This document shows positions 28,556 through 37,347 of a stretch of DNA of 64,000 nucleotides, piece by piece. Location of the stretch: assembly GCA_021818985.1 (NCBI GenBank), contig JAKASO010000001.1, forward strand, positions 62,001 through 126,000, in the 5' to 3' direction. The stretch's first letter is position 1. Every line of letters begins with the position of its first letter. The position numbers were made by a program, and so were the translations under genes. This DNA is from a bacterium. Its GTDB lineage: Bacteria > SZUA-79 > Acidulodesulfobacterales > Acidulodesulfobacteraceae. Under the pieces are notes generated by a model that saw nothing but the letters and a program-made list of their open reading frames with translations, was not told the DNA's origin and made no database searches.

Positions 28556-29602
28556 TTACGGATATGGAGAGTACTTATTTATTCCCTGGCCGGCTTCTAT
28601 CCCGAACATAAGGTTCATATTCTGAACAGCCTGAAGGGAGGCGCCTTTGCCCAGATTATCTATCGCGCTTATGAGAATGAAATAGCCGTTCTTTTCACGA
28701 ATCGCAATGTGGCAGTTATTTGAATATATAACATTTTTAGTATCCGGAAGTCCGCCGTTTTCAAGTAACGAAACAAAAGGGCTTTTATCAAAAAATTTAT
28801 GATAGATACTTTCGGCATCCTTTTCGCCAACCCCTTTTTTCAACCTTAAATAGATCGTGGTCAGTAAGCCTCTTACAGAAGGGATTACATGTGGTGTGAA
28901 TATAATTTCCGGTAATGGCTTATTTTCTGCCGCCTGATATATTTTTTCTTTTATCTCAGGAAGATGACGATGCGTCCACACGCTATAAGCTCTGATTGAA
29001 CTTTCTGCTTCGCAAAAAAGGTTTGGGATATTTAAGCTTTTGCCAGCACCCGAGATGCCCGATTTTGAATCTATTATAACTGGAAAGTTAAGGTCTATCG
29101 CGCTCATTAGAAAAAGCGGAAGCAGGGGGATTAATGCTCCAGCAGGATAACAACCCGGGTTGGCAACAAATTGCGCATTTTTTATTTTATCCTGAAAAAT
29201 GTCGGCAAGACCGTAAATAAAAAGGTTGTTCAATTGGGCGGCGCTATGTTTTTCATAACTCGCTTCATAAGTAGCTATATCGCTGAATCTGAAGTCGGCG
29301 GCAATATCAATTAATTTAATATGCTTATTTTTTGATACAAGCCCGGCGGCAAGTCTCGAGCTTTCGCCATGTGGCAGGCATAAAAAAACTACATCGCTCG
29401 ATTTGGCGATAACATCTTCGTCATATTCTTCAAAAATTAACGAACCAAACTTATAAAACGAAGGAAATATATCATTTAAGTATTTTCCCGCATATTGTCT
29501 CGATGTGATATGTTTAATCTCAACGTCTTTTCTTGAAGAAAGATTATAAATTATATAAATGCCGCTATAGCCGGATGCTCCAATTACGGAAGCGTTTATC
29601 AT
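28556..29602 (-). CDS. argC: N-acetyl-gamma-glutamyl-phosphate reductase
   Basis: 348 aa. Third step of arginine synthesis, NADPH-dependent. N-terminal GASGYSGIYI, active-site Cys in ANPGCYPAG, and HRHLPEI with the downstream FTPHVIPSVRG segment are all conserved. Follows rpsI by about 110 bases, an order often seen in deltaproteobacteria (rplM-rpsI-argC). Confidence 0.94.
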   Translation of the reverse strand: MINASVIGASGYSGIYIIYNLSSRKDVEIKHITSRQYAGKYLNDIFPSFYKFGSLIFEEYDEDVIAKSSDVVFLCLPHGESSRLAAGLVSKNKHIKLIDIAADFRFSDIATYEASYEKHSAAQLNNLFIYGLADIFQDKIKNAQFVANPGCYPAGALIPLLPLFLMSAIDLNFPVIIDSKSGISGAGKSLNIPNLFCEAESSIRAYSVWTHRHLPEIKEKIYQAAENKPLPEIIFTPHVIPSVRGLLTTIYLRLKKGVGEKDAESIYHKFFDKSPFVSLLENGGLPDTKNVIYSNNCHIAIREKNGYFILISAIDNLGKGASLQAVQNMNLMFGIEAGQGINKYSPYP

Positions 29603-29712
29603 TTAACAACCACGCTTGATATTTGAAATTAATAAACGGATAAGGGGATGCGATAACCTGTAATACCCCCCCCTTGCTTATATTTAAAAGTAAAAGCAGG
29701 TAAAGAGAATAA

Positions 29713-30108
29713 TTATCTTTTTGAAAACTGGAATCTTGCCCTTGCAGCTTTCTGACCGTATTTTTTTCTTTCTTTAATCCTCGGATCTCTTGTAAGCATG
29801 GAAGCCTTTGACAGGGTTGACTTTAAATCCTGATTCAATAAAATGATCATCCTTGCAAGAGCAAGTTTTATCGCTCCGGCTTGACCAATAAGACCGCCGC
29901 CGGAAACATTGACAAAGATATCATATTTATTTTCTATCGGAAAAAAGGAAAGAATTCTCGTAGCTATGACCCTCTGGTTTTCAAGAGGAAAATATTCGTT
30001 AAAATCCCTGCCGTTAACGGTAATTTTACCGGTTCCTTCCTTAAAAAATACCCTTGCTATCGAGGTTTTTCTTTTGCCGGTAGATTGTAATATATTCTTT
30101 TTAGTCAT
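29713..30108 (-). CDS. rpsI: Ribosomal protein S9
   Basis: 131 aa from the ATG at 30106-30108. A longer frame begins with GTG at 30120, but the AAGGTG there looks like the ribosome-binding site for the internal ATG, and 131 aa matches the usual S9 length. STGKRKTSIARVF, GGGLIGQAGAIKLALAR and the C-terminal KARARFQFSKR are typical. Paired with rplM. Confidence 0.95.
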   Translation of the reverse strand: MTKKNILQSTGKRKTSIARVFFKEGTGKITVNGRDFNEYFPLENQRVIATRILSFFPIENKYDIFVNVSGGGLIGQAGAIKLALARMIILLNQDLKSTLSKASMLTRDPRIKERKKYGQKAARARFQFSKR

Positions 30109-30175
30109 AAGCCGAGTCACCTTAATTATTTATTATATCGTTATACCGTGTAAGAAGATTTATACAAGATCAAAT

Positions 30176-30583
30176 TTATACAAGATCGATTTTCGTCGGA
30201 TTTTGGGCAATATGCGGATGATTTTCGGACGGATAGACCTTTAATTTTTTAAGCATGACATCCCCGAGCTTGTTTTTCGGAAGCATTCCCTTTACTGCAT
30301 GAAAAATTGCAAAGGTCGGATTTTTTTTCATCATATCTTTATAGTTAAAAACTTTTAATCCGCCGGGGTAACCGCTATGAAAATAGTATTTTTTGTCATT
30401 AACCTTTCTGCCGGTTATTTTGGCTTTTGCGCTATTTATTACTACTACAAAATCACCGTTATCAACATGATGCGGTGCAAAATCCGGCTTATCTTTACCC
30501 ATAAGTTTGTTGGCAGCAAAACTGGCAAGCCTTCCTAAACTAACATTCTCAGCATCCAACAGTATCCAGTTCCTTTTTAACAT
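30176..30583 (-). CDS. rplM: Ribosomal protein L13
   Basis: 135 aa. DAENVSLGRLAS near the N-terminus, GDFVVVINSAKAKITGRK and the AVKGMLPKNKLG motif are diagnostic. Transcribed ahead of rpsI, 67 bases from the chosen S9 start. Confidence 0.95.
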   Translation of the reverse strand: MLKRNWILLDAENVSLGRLASFAANKLMGKDKPDFAPHHVDNGDFVVVINSAKAKITGRKVNDKKYYFHSGYPGGLKVFNYKDMMKKNPTFAIFHAVKGMLPKNKLGDVMLKKLKVYPSENHPHIAQNPTKIDLV

Positions 30584-30629
30584 TTATGTCCGCCCCCATA
30601 AAAAATCCATAAGAATAAAGTATTATTTT

Positions 30630-31835
30630 CTAATAAAAACCAGTATTTGTCAAGGCATTTTTTTTACGCCCGAGTTCTTCGACCTGCTTTACTTTACGCA
30701 TCGTAACGGCTCCGAAACTACACAGATCCCTGCATAAATTACAGCCAGTGCAAAGATAAGGCTCCAAAAATATGCTTTTATTTTTATATTCAAGAGCTCC
30801 GGTGGGACACAGCTCCCAGCAGTTTCCACAAAAAATGCAATTATTATTAAATCGTGGGAGCCTTATATTTAACAAATTTAAGGAATCTTCGCCACTTTTT
30901 AAAAAAGAAAAGAGTTTATATCTTTTTTTAAAAAATAATTTGTTGGATTTTTTATTTTCTACGGAAATAAGCTCCGAAAATGGGAGTTCATCTAGCGGCA
31001 AGTCTTCTATTACAGCGGCCGCATGCTTTTTAATTGTTTTCCCAACCTCCTTAAAAAAATGCCTTCTTTCCATAAGATCTACCTGAGGTTCATCGCCGGC
31101 AGTTATGCGGCTTTGTGTTTTATCTTCAACATCTTTAATGTCTTCAGCATTGCCAGCGGCATCATTAAGATAATTCTTTATAATCGAAAAATTGAATTCT
31201 TTAAAATTGACCGCTTTGATCCTTTTGCCGTCATCTTGTTCGCCGTTCTTTTTGCTGTTTGCGGCAGGACTGCCTGCATAGCCGGTAAAAAAACCTGCCA
31301 ATTTTTGTGTCTGCTTTATTTTGCTTTTGTAAAAAAAATTATTTTTGCACGAGCCGCAGATGCCCGTTACAAAATATATATTTTTATCCCTTTTTAAATG
31401 GTTTATTATATCTATTTCGTCAATTTCGTTGATACACGATACCGTTTTAATTTCTTCAGACTTTGCTTTAACTTTATTTTTAATTTCGGAACAAAAATAA
31501 TAAACATTTCCGGCAACGGTTATGCCGGCATCAAGAATATCTATGCCTTTTTTAATATCAAAAACATAATTGGGACATATATAAAAACACATCTTGCATA
31601 AAGTACAGCTGCCAGATATCTTAATGGATGTATCGGAAATCTCCACGGCAAGTTCCGGACACCTGTTAATGCACGAATAACAACTTGCCATAGGGCTTTT
31701 TAATCTTACACAGTATTCGGCATTTATAACAAGCTCATTTTCACCGCTATTTAAAAATCTCTCCATTAAGCTTAATAAATTCATAGCAAAGCGATCCCTG
31801 TATCCCTTAAACGCCACCGATAATTTTTTCTTCAA
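30630..31835 (-). CDS. Polyferredoxin of unknown role, linked to mobB
   Basis: 401 aa, no membrane segments. The N-terminal module has Cys groups CYSCINRCP and CTLCKMCFYICP; a middle region (about 100-300) has ICGSCKN and is otherwise low in known motifs; a C-terminal ferredoxin pair is CIFCGNCWELCP and CTGCNLCRDLC. Four clusters are likely. Its start overlaps the mobB stop by 29 bases, so it probably serves a molybdenum or tungsten enzyme as electron carrier or in maturation. The exact family was not recognised. Confidence 0.75.
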   Translation of the reverse strand: MKKKLSVAFKGYRDRFAMNLLSLMERFLNSGENELVINAEYCVRLKSPMASCYSCINRCPELAVEISDTSIKISGSCTLCKMCFYICPNYVFDIKKGIDILDAGITVAGNVYYFCSEIKNKVKAKSEEIKTVSCINEIDEIDIINHLKRDKNIYFVTGICGSCKNNFFYKSKIKQTQKLAGFFTGYAGSPAANSKKNGEQDDGKRIKAVNFKEFNFSIIKNYLNDAAGNAEDIKDVEDKTQSRITAGDEPQVDLMERRHFFKEVGKTIKKHAAAVIEDLPLDELPFSELISVENKKSNKLFFKKRYKLFSFLKSGEDSLNLLNIRLPRFNNNCIFCGNCWELCPTGALEYKNKSIFLEPYLCTGCNLCRDLCSFGAVTMRKVKQVEELGRKKNALTNTGFY

Positions 31836-32331
31836 GAAACCGGGCTATTTTTTCAGGTTCATTTATGCTGATCTGGGCTTTAGTCGTTCCGTTTATAAAA
31901 ACATCGCCGCAAATTAAGATGCAAGACGGGTCGTTAATATATTTAAGCTCCAGATCGGGATTTATTTCTTTTCTAAAAAGTTCTATTTTTGGCGTTTTAA
32001 GATCCTTAAACCCTTCTATTATTATTATATCGGAGTTCTGAAAAAATCTTGCGGCAATATCTTCGAGCGTTAAACCGCCTTTAACGTCGCTAAAAAAAGC
32101 CATTGAATAGTTTGAAACAAGCATCGTCGAAAATGCCCCGGCGTTCTTATGTCTCCATGAATCCTTGCCTTCTATGTCTGCCTTAATTTTATGGTCGGTA
32201 TGTTTTATCGTTGAAACCCGGTAATTTTTACCCGAAAGGATTTTTATCAGCTTTTCGATAAGCGTCGTCTTGCCCGTTCCGGATTTGCCTATGAACGATA
32301 CTACTTTAGGATTTTTAGAGCGATTTTCCAA
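31807..32331 (-). CDS. mobB: Molybdopterin-guanine dinucleotide synthesis adaptor MobB
   Basis: 174 aa GTP-binding protein. Walker A GKSGTGKTTLIEKL near residue 15, STIKHTDHK and SWRHKNAGA are typical MobB segments, and IIIIEGFKD is the Walker B region. Helps MobA make the bis-MGD cofactor. Preceded by a degraded dus fragment and followed by the polyferredoxin gene. Confidence 0.9.
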   Translation of the reverse strand: MENRSKNPKVVSFIGKSGTGKTTLIEKLIKILSGKNYRVSTIKHTDHKIKADIEGKDSWRHKNAGAFSTMLVSNYSMAFFSDVKGGLTLEDIAARFFQNSDIIIIEGFKDLKTPKIELFRKEINPDLELKYINDPSCILICGDVFINGTTKAQISINEPEKIARFLEEKIIGGV

Positions 32332-32354
32332 TTTTATATCTTCTTATGTTTTTT

Positions 32355-32582
32355 CTATATTTCTATTTTTTTTAATATCTGCAATATTTCCCCGGCACTT
32401 TTTGCGTTATTTATCTCGCCGCGCATTTCCTTCGAACCATTGAAACCGGTTAAGAAACTGTATAAATGCGGTTTTATAAGTTTATATGCTTTCTGCCTTC
32501 CATAAAATATATTCATTTCATCCAGCAATTCCATAAGAATATTCAGCTTTAAATTAATCCCCCCAAAAACCCACGGTGAATT
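32355..32582 (-). pseudogene. C-terminal remnant of a tRNA-dihydrouridine synthase (dus)
   Basis: An open stretch of about 75 codons without a start, ending in TAG at 32355-32357. It reads NSPWVFGGIN, then FYGRQKAYKLIKPHLYSFL and GSKEMRGEINNAKSAGEIL. These match the NPWIF segment and the helical C-terminal domain of Dus enzymes (DusB type). An in-frame stop lies just upstream and the FMN-binding barrel is absent, so this is the leftover of a gene lost by deletion. Confidence 0.7.
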
Positions 32583-32617
32583 TTATTTTATTGGACTTAG
32601 CTGATTTAAAAGAAAGG

Positions 32618-32824
32618 TTATTTCGACTCGGCCAGTATAGCCGAAGCATAGTTTAAATATTTTATAAATTCGGTCTTTGTAGGAGTTTTTTTAATTCCTA
32701 TATTAAATAACTTGCGTTTCTTCTCATACCACCGCTCAAATTCATTTTCCGGAATATCTTCAGCCTCCAAAAGAAGTTCCTGAATTATGCCGGTATTATT
32801 ATTATCATTGTCTATAATATGCAT
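32618..32824 (-). CDS. Small protein of unknown function behind the NAD/FAD oxidoreductase gene
   Basis: 68 aa from an ATG at 32822-32824, two bases after the upstream stop codon. A longer frame starts at 32911, but that part overlaps the oxidoreductase coding sequence by 86 bases and is unlikely. Acidic middle (NEFERWYEKKRKLF) and a helical C-terminus; no cysteines and no recognised domain. Probably cotranscribed with the preceding gene. Confidence 0.5.
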   Translation of the reverse strand: MHIIDNDNNNTGIIQELLLEAEDIPENEFERWYEKKRKLFNIGIKKTPTKTEFIKYLNYASAILAESK

Positions 32825-32825
32825 G

Positions 32826-34154
32826 CTACCGCCAGTTGGTCCTTGAAAATTCGGGCAGATCTTTAAAATCTCCCCTGATTGCATAGCCTTCGTTAATGTT
32901 ATATATTTCAAACTCGTTGTCTATAACAAATGAAAATATATTCCCTTTTAAGAATTCGTCTTTATAACTTAAACACTTGGCTCCCTGCCTTATTATGGCG
33001 GAAAGTATTCCTGCCCCGTCAATATTGCCAAGCAGTATCGCACCCACAAGAATTTCACCGCTATAAACAAGTTTTCTATATATCGTTTCGCCTTCCTGAT
33101 AGGTAAAAACAGACTGCGATGGATCATTTGGATTTGTCAGTCCGATAGTGATAATAGGAAGACCGTAAATTTCAACGGAATTCAAACCCATGCCACCCGG
33201 GTATTCCCTGTAAACGCCCGCCATATTCGCACCTGCAATCCTTCCCTGTTCGCAGGCAAGAGGAACAATAGCTATTATATTGGGGCGCTTATTGATAACA
33301 TCATAGGTAACCACGACATCTCCGCCGGCATAAATATCTTCAACACTGGTCATCATGGTTTTATCAACTATTATGCCCCTGTCTACCTTAATGCCGCTGC
33401 CTTCTAAAAATGCAACGTTTGGTCTTACGCCTACTCCAACAACTACAATATCGGCAATGAGCTCTCTTCCGCTTTTTAATGTAACGCTTTCAGGATTGCC
33501 TGTCCCGTCAAGATTGATCTTTATAACCGTATCATTAGTGACGGTATCAATGCCATTTTTGTTCAGCCTCTTTGCGGTTATCTGACCGGATATTTCATCA
33601 AGCGCAAGACCCAAAACCCTTGGAAGAAGTTCAACAATGGTTACATGCATCCCAAGGGCGCGAAGACCTTCGGATGCTTTCAAACCGATAAGCCCCCCGC
33701 CTATAACGATGGCTTCCTTATTTTTTGCAACTTTAGAAGCCGCCTCCATTTTTTTTGCATCATTCAATTTTGTAAAAGTACCCATCATAGGAGATGCGGG
33801 ATTAAACCCTTCGAGAGGCGGAACAAACGGAACACCGCCCGTTCCAATGAAAAGCTTGTCATATTTAACAATGCTCCCATCATCTAGAACAACATTTTTA
33901 GAGGCGGTATCTACCGAGGAAACTGTTTTGCCGAACATAGTTCTTGCATCGTTTTTTTCATAATAATTGTCATCCTTATACCATATGGTCTCATCCGTTG
34001 TTTTACCCTCAAGATAATAAGAAATTAAAGGCCTTGCATACGCCTTGTAAGGTTCGTCCGAAATTATAGTTATCTCGCCGGTTTTATCAAAACGTCTTAT
34101 CGCATCAACGCATGAGAGTCCGGCATAAGAATTGCCGATAATCACATATTTCAT
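32826..34154 (-). CDS. NAD(P)/FAD-dependent oxidoreductase (AorC/rubredoxin-reductase-like)
   Basis: 442 aa. N-terminal FAD site YVIIGNSYAGLSC, NAD site AIVIGGGLIGLKASEGL, and the second FAD motif VEDIYAGGDVV. About 50 residues longer than rubredoxin reductases. Family known for NADH-linked reductases of ferredoxins, nitrite or tungsten aldehyde oxidoreductase systems (AorC). The gene directly follows a four-cluster ferredoxin (8 bases), so the pair probably links NAD(H) to a ferredoxin or a Mo/W enzyme. The partner is not proven. Confidence 0.82.
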   Translation of the reverse strand: MKYVIIGNSYAGLSCVDAIRRFDKTGEITIISDEPYKAYARPLISYYLEGKTTDETIWYKDDNYYEKNDARTMFGKTVSSVDTASKNVVLDDGSIVKYDKLFIGTGGVPFVPPLEGFNPASPMMGTFTKLNDAKKMEAASKVAKNKEAIVIGGGLIGLKASEGLRALGMHVTIVELLPRVLGLALDEISGQITAKRLNKNGIDTVTNDTVIKINLDGTGNPESVTLKSGRELIADIVVVGVGVRPNVAFLEGSGIKVDRGIIVDKTMMTSVEDIYAGGDVVVTYDVINKRPNIIAIVPLACEQGRIAGANMAGVYREYPGGMGLNSVEIYGLPIITIGLTNPNDPSQSVFTYQEGETIYRKLVYSGEILVGAILLGNIDGAGILSAIIRQGAKCLSYKDEFLKGNIFSFVIDNEFEIYNINEGYAIRGDFKDLPEFSRTNWR

Positions 34155-34161
34155 GTTAGTA

Positions 34162-34734
34162 TCATCCCCTTTTATCTTTTATAATGCCCGCATAATGCAT
34201 CTTCACATATGGTCCGTACATCTTTTTAGCAACCATCAATCTTCTTTCGTAGGAATAGTTTTTGATGCCCGTTCTTAGCAACGCGTTTCTTTTACACGCG
34301 GAAACACACTTCGGCACATCTTCGTCAATACAGCCGTCGCATTTTGATGCAAAATGGCTCCCTTCAACCCTTTCAATAGCTCCGAACGGACAAACCATGA
34401 CGCACATCCAGCACCCGACACATTTCTTATAATTCGTTAATGTCCATCCGGTTTCGGCATCTTTATATCTTGCCCCGGGCATACAGGCGTCAACGCAGGG
34501 GGCTTCATCGCAGTTATGGCAAATAACTGGAAAGAATTTGCCGTTTTTCTTTTTAATGGAAACTCTTGCGCCGCTATATTTCCCGTATTTTTCTTTCATG
34601 TGTTCTTCACAGGCTTTGATGCATGCATGAAACTCCTCTCCCTCACAACCGTCGCATTTGGAAGGATAAAGCATTATCTCCGTCCGCCCTTTTTTTAAGT
34701 CTGCTTTTAAGTTTGTAAGTTTAAATTTATCCAT
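34162..34734 (-). CDS. Four-cluster ferredoxin-type electron transfer protein (AorA-like)
   Basis: 190 aa, soluble. Four cysteine groups: CDGCEGEEFHACIKAC, CHNCDEAPCVDAC, CVGCWMCVMVCP and CDGCIDEDVPKCVSAC. Such proteins accompany aldehyde:ferredoxin oxidoreductases, formate dehydrogenases and CO dehydrogenases. Followed by the NAD/FAD oxidoreductase gene at an 8-base gap. No aldehyde oxidoreductase catalytic gene is present in the window. Confidence 0.82.
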   Translation of the reverse strand: MDKFKLTNLKADLKKGRTEIMLYPSKCDGCEGEEFHACIKACEEHMKEKYGKYSGARVSIKKKNGKFFPVICHNCDEAPCVDACMPGARYKDAETGWTLTNYKKCVGCWMCVMVCPFGAIERVEGSHFASKCDGCIDEDVPKCVSACKRNALLRTGIKNYSYERRLMVAKKMYGPYVKMHYAGIIKDKRG

Positions 34735-34837
34735 AGCAAGCTCTCCATAAATTTTCCGTAAATTTTATATATTTATATATATTTTAATTATAATTTAATT
34801 CTATTTTCCGGTCAATCCGCATCGTTATTTCACATCG

Positions 34838-35800
34838 TTATCCCAAAGTTGAAGATAACATTGAAGATAACATGTCTTTTATTTTTGACGCCATGAAAAC
34901 AAGGCCTTTTTTATTGTAAAAACCGGCTTCTTCCTTAAAAAAATATGATGCTTTCTTCAGATAGGCGCTTTTCCCGCTCTTTTTGTATAGTTTCATATAA
35001 TAAAGCCCCTTAGCGGTCCAGCCATAAGGCTGTTTACCCATTTGCCGCACAGAGTCGTCCGCCGGTGCAAATACGTTCCTTCTTTTTATTTTCACGCTGC
35101 CGGTATTTTCCGGCATATCTGTTATATCGGGATAATTGTGATCGCCGGCATGATATTCTTCAAGGTTTTTTTTATCGTTTATATTTATAAAAAATTCAGG
35201 TTTTATGCTGGGATAAGTTTTAATCATATCTTTTATGCTATAAAAGCGGACAACCCGCAAAAGCCTTGAAAGAGTAACCGAGTCGCTTAAAACAAGATGC
35301 ACTTTCACGGCATACCCGTGCAGCCTGTTCAGTATGTCAATAGTCTCCGTCCTTTTATAGCATGCGAGTAGCGGCTCAATGGTGCTGTCTGGCCATATAG
35401 GCACCACGCCGCTTATATCGCCATTTAATCCGCCTGAAATAATCTTTACGCAGAAAGAATTAAAATACGGGGCGTCGCATTCTATAACATAGACAAAATC
35501 GCCTTGCAAAAACTTAAAACAACTGAATATACCTCTAAGCGGACCTTTAAAACGGCACCGAACGTCATCGGATATAAAGTTTATATTATTCTTATTCTTT
35601 AAACTACCCCTTAAAACATTGTTATACCCGCTTATATTTTTTTCTTCCCCGACCGAGACTATTATATCGTCTGAAACCTTTAAGGCAGTGCCTACCGCTC
35701 TTTCTAAAAAGGTTCTCCCTTCAAAGTTATAAAGTGCCTTGTTCCCGCCAAATCTTTTTGATTCCCCTCCCGCAAGAACAAGACAACTCAGCTGATTCAT
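34838..35800 (-). CDS. mobA: Molybdenum cofactor guanylyltransferase with C-terminal extension
   Basis: 320 aa; typical MobA is about 190-210. Residues 1-215 hold the nucleotidyltransferase: LVLAGGESKRFGGNKAL at the N-terminus, RGIFSCFKFL, VIECDAPYF, and VPIWPDSTIEPLLACY. Adds GMP to molybdopterin. The last about 100 residues, from the KRRNVFAPADD segment, are not MobA; they contain tyrosine-rich helices resembling a TPR-like fold. Located between the QueD-like and ferredoxin genes in the Moco island. Confidence 0.85.
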   Translation of the reverse strand: MNQLSCLVLAGGESKRFGGNKALYNFEGRTFLERAVGTALKVSDDIIVSVGEEKNISGYNNVLRGSLKNKNNINFISDDVRCRFKGPLRGIFSCFKFLQGDFVYVIECDAPYFNSFCVKIISGGLNGDISGVVPIWPDSTIEPLLACYKRTETIDILNRLHGYAVKVHLVLSDSVTLSRLLRVVRFYSIKDMIKTYPSIKPEFFININDKKNLEEYHAGDHNYPDITDMPENTGSVKIKRRNVFAPADDSVRQMGKQPYGWTAKGLYYMKLYKKSGKSAYLKKASYFFKEEAGFYNKKGLVFMASKIKDMLSSMLSSTLG

Positions 35801-35855
35801 CTTGATTTTATTTAACCCTATGCCGATTTAATTTTATTCTTAGAAATCACGAAGT

Positions 35856-36353
35856 TTATTTCAAATTTATTCTGACCCTTCCGCGCTGTCCACGTCCTTC
35901 GCTTAATGTAACCTCTATATAATTAAGCGATGCAAATGATGCAAATGATCCGTTTTTTTTCAGATCGCCGATAAGTTCATCGGCAAAATATATTACAAGA
36001 TCCTCTATGTTAAGGGAAGGTATTTCAAGTTTTAATATATCGGCCTCCGGTATCAAATAAAATTTATTATTTATCTCTATATGAAGATGCGACCCTTCCT
36101 TGACAACTTTTTGCACCGTTTCCGGATAGTTAGCCAACAGTATCTTATCCTCAAAAACGGAGCAAAGCCTGAGACAAGCCGCTTTTAATTTGTAAAGATG
36201 AACTATCCTTCTTTTGTCGTCAAATTCACCGTCAACCATAACATCGGCATAATGAAAATGCGGGTGTATCCTTGAACAATCACCTTTGCCCGGAACTATA
36301 TGTATGCACTCAAAGGTAATGCCTGCTTCTTTCCCGATCAATTCGACTATCAT
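35856..36353 (-). CDS. 6-pyruvoyltetrahydropterin synthase/QueD-family protein
   Basis: 165 aa. Zinc ligands of the family can be read as H18, H30 and H32 (IHPHFH in place of the usual LHGH), with the catalytic Cys at C26 and the following Arg (CSRIHPH). The G-E-F-D stretch matches the family, but the usual IIDF after it is IVHL. The C-terminal barrel strand is kept (YIEVTLSEG). QueD makes carboxy-tetrahydropterin, the first queuosine step, yet no queuosine genes are near; the gene lies between mobA and moaA, so a pterin role linked to the Moco pathway is possible. That is inference. Confidence 0.72.
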   Translation of the reverse strand: MIVELIGKEAGITFECIHIVPGKGDCSRIHPHFHYADVMVDGEFDDKRRIVHLYKLKAACLRLCSVFEDKILLANYPETVQKVVKEGSHLHIEINNKFYLIPEADILKLEIPSLNIEDLVIYFADELIGDLKKNGSFASFASLNYIEVTLSEGRGQRGRVRINLK

Positions 36354-36468
36354 ATTTTAACCTTATCCGTCATTATCTTACCCTTCGCGGTATTATTCAC
36401 GGTATTATTTATTATATTAATATCATTAGCACACATATTTATTTTATGGTACGAGTGCAAAGCGGATC

Positions 36469-37347
36469 TTAAAAATAATAAAACCCTCTTAATTGCCCAT
36501 TTGGGAGCATTCGTAAGCCGCTGCATCTACCGTCTGACGAAAGAGCCGTATTCTTAACGCTTCTACAGAGGGTTATTTTTACATTTTTATATTTAATAAA
36601 CTTCCTATCGTTGTAAATATCGGTTCTGAAATCAAAACCTGCCTTTTTAAATGTTTTAATTGGATCAATATAATATTTTTTATAAATATTTTCTGCACTT
36701 AAGGTGGATAACTCGATAAATTGTAAATTAAAATTGTTAGCGGAACAATAATCTATCATATCTTCGATGTTTTCTTTATTGTTATTCACATTTTTAAGCA
36801 GCAGGCAGTCTATTTCAACTTTATAATTTCTTTCTTTTAAGAGCTTTAACCCGCCTAATACTTCATGTAAAAGATTTTTACCGGTTATCATTCTGTATTT
36901 TTTTTCATCTAATGTATCAAGACTTACCGAGATCTTTTCTATTGCCCCTAAACTTATATCGCTTATTCTTTTTTTTATCAAAGTCCCGTTGGTTGTTATA
37001 AATATCTTTATGTCGCCTATATGTTTTATTCCGTAAATAAGCTCTCCCAGCTTCTTAAAAAGAAACGGCTCCCCGCCGGTAAGCTTGACCTTAACCAAGC
37101 CGAGACTTTTTAATGAATGGATGGCATTTAAAATATCTCCTATTTCAAGGCTTGATTTCATTGTAGAAGGAATGCCTTCATTATGGCAGTAAAAACAGCC
37201 CTCGTTGCAATCGGCCCTTAATGATATTCTTAACGAACTTATTTTCAATTCATTATTTTTTAGACTCGCCGCAGGCTCATCGCAATAAAGCTTACCATTA
37301 TTTATACCATTTATATTATTAAAATTATTGAATATAAAATTTTTCAT
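36469..37347 (-). CDS. moaA: GTP 3',8-cyclase MoaA, C-terminally shortened
   Basis: 292 aa, about 35 short of usual. Radical SAM motif DCNEGCFYCHNEG (C47, C51, C54) followed by KLTGGEPFLFK and SVSLDTLDEKKYRMITG, as in MoaA. The C-terminal cluster region is abnormal: one Cys in ITLCRSV and one in GRCSGLRMLP are seen, but the third (normally after LR near the end) is replaced, and the terminal GG tail is absent. A shifted frame past the stop reads FLRSALHSYHKINM, which resembles a MoaA tail, so a frameshift is possible. Start overlaps the moeA stop. Confidence 0.78.
   Translation of the reverse strand: MKNFIFNNFNNINGINNGKLYCDEPAASLKNNELKISSLRISLRADCNEGCFYCHNEGIPSTMKSSLEIGDILNAIHSLKSLGLVKVKLTGGEPFLFKKLGELIYGIKHIGDIKIFITTNGTLIKKRISDISLGAIEKISVSLDTLDEKKYRMITGKNLLHEVLGGLKLLKERNYKVEIDCLLLKNVNNNKENIEDMIDYCSANNFNLQFIELSTLSAENIYKKYYIDPIKTFKKAGFDFRTDIYNDRKFIKYKNVKITLCRSVKNTALSSDGRCSGLRMLPNGQLRGFYYF

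Noticed and set aside
29666-29673. Run of eight C residues between rpsI and argC as a phase-variation switch
   Set aside because: It is intergenic, outside the -35/-10 range of any promoter I can see, and not in a coding frame.
32825-32911. Longer N-terminus for the small gene at 32618
   Set aside because: It would overlap the oxidoreductase reading frame by 86 bases; the internal ATG two bases after the upstream stop is far more natural.
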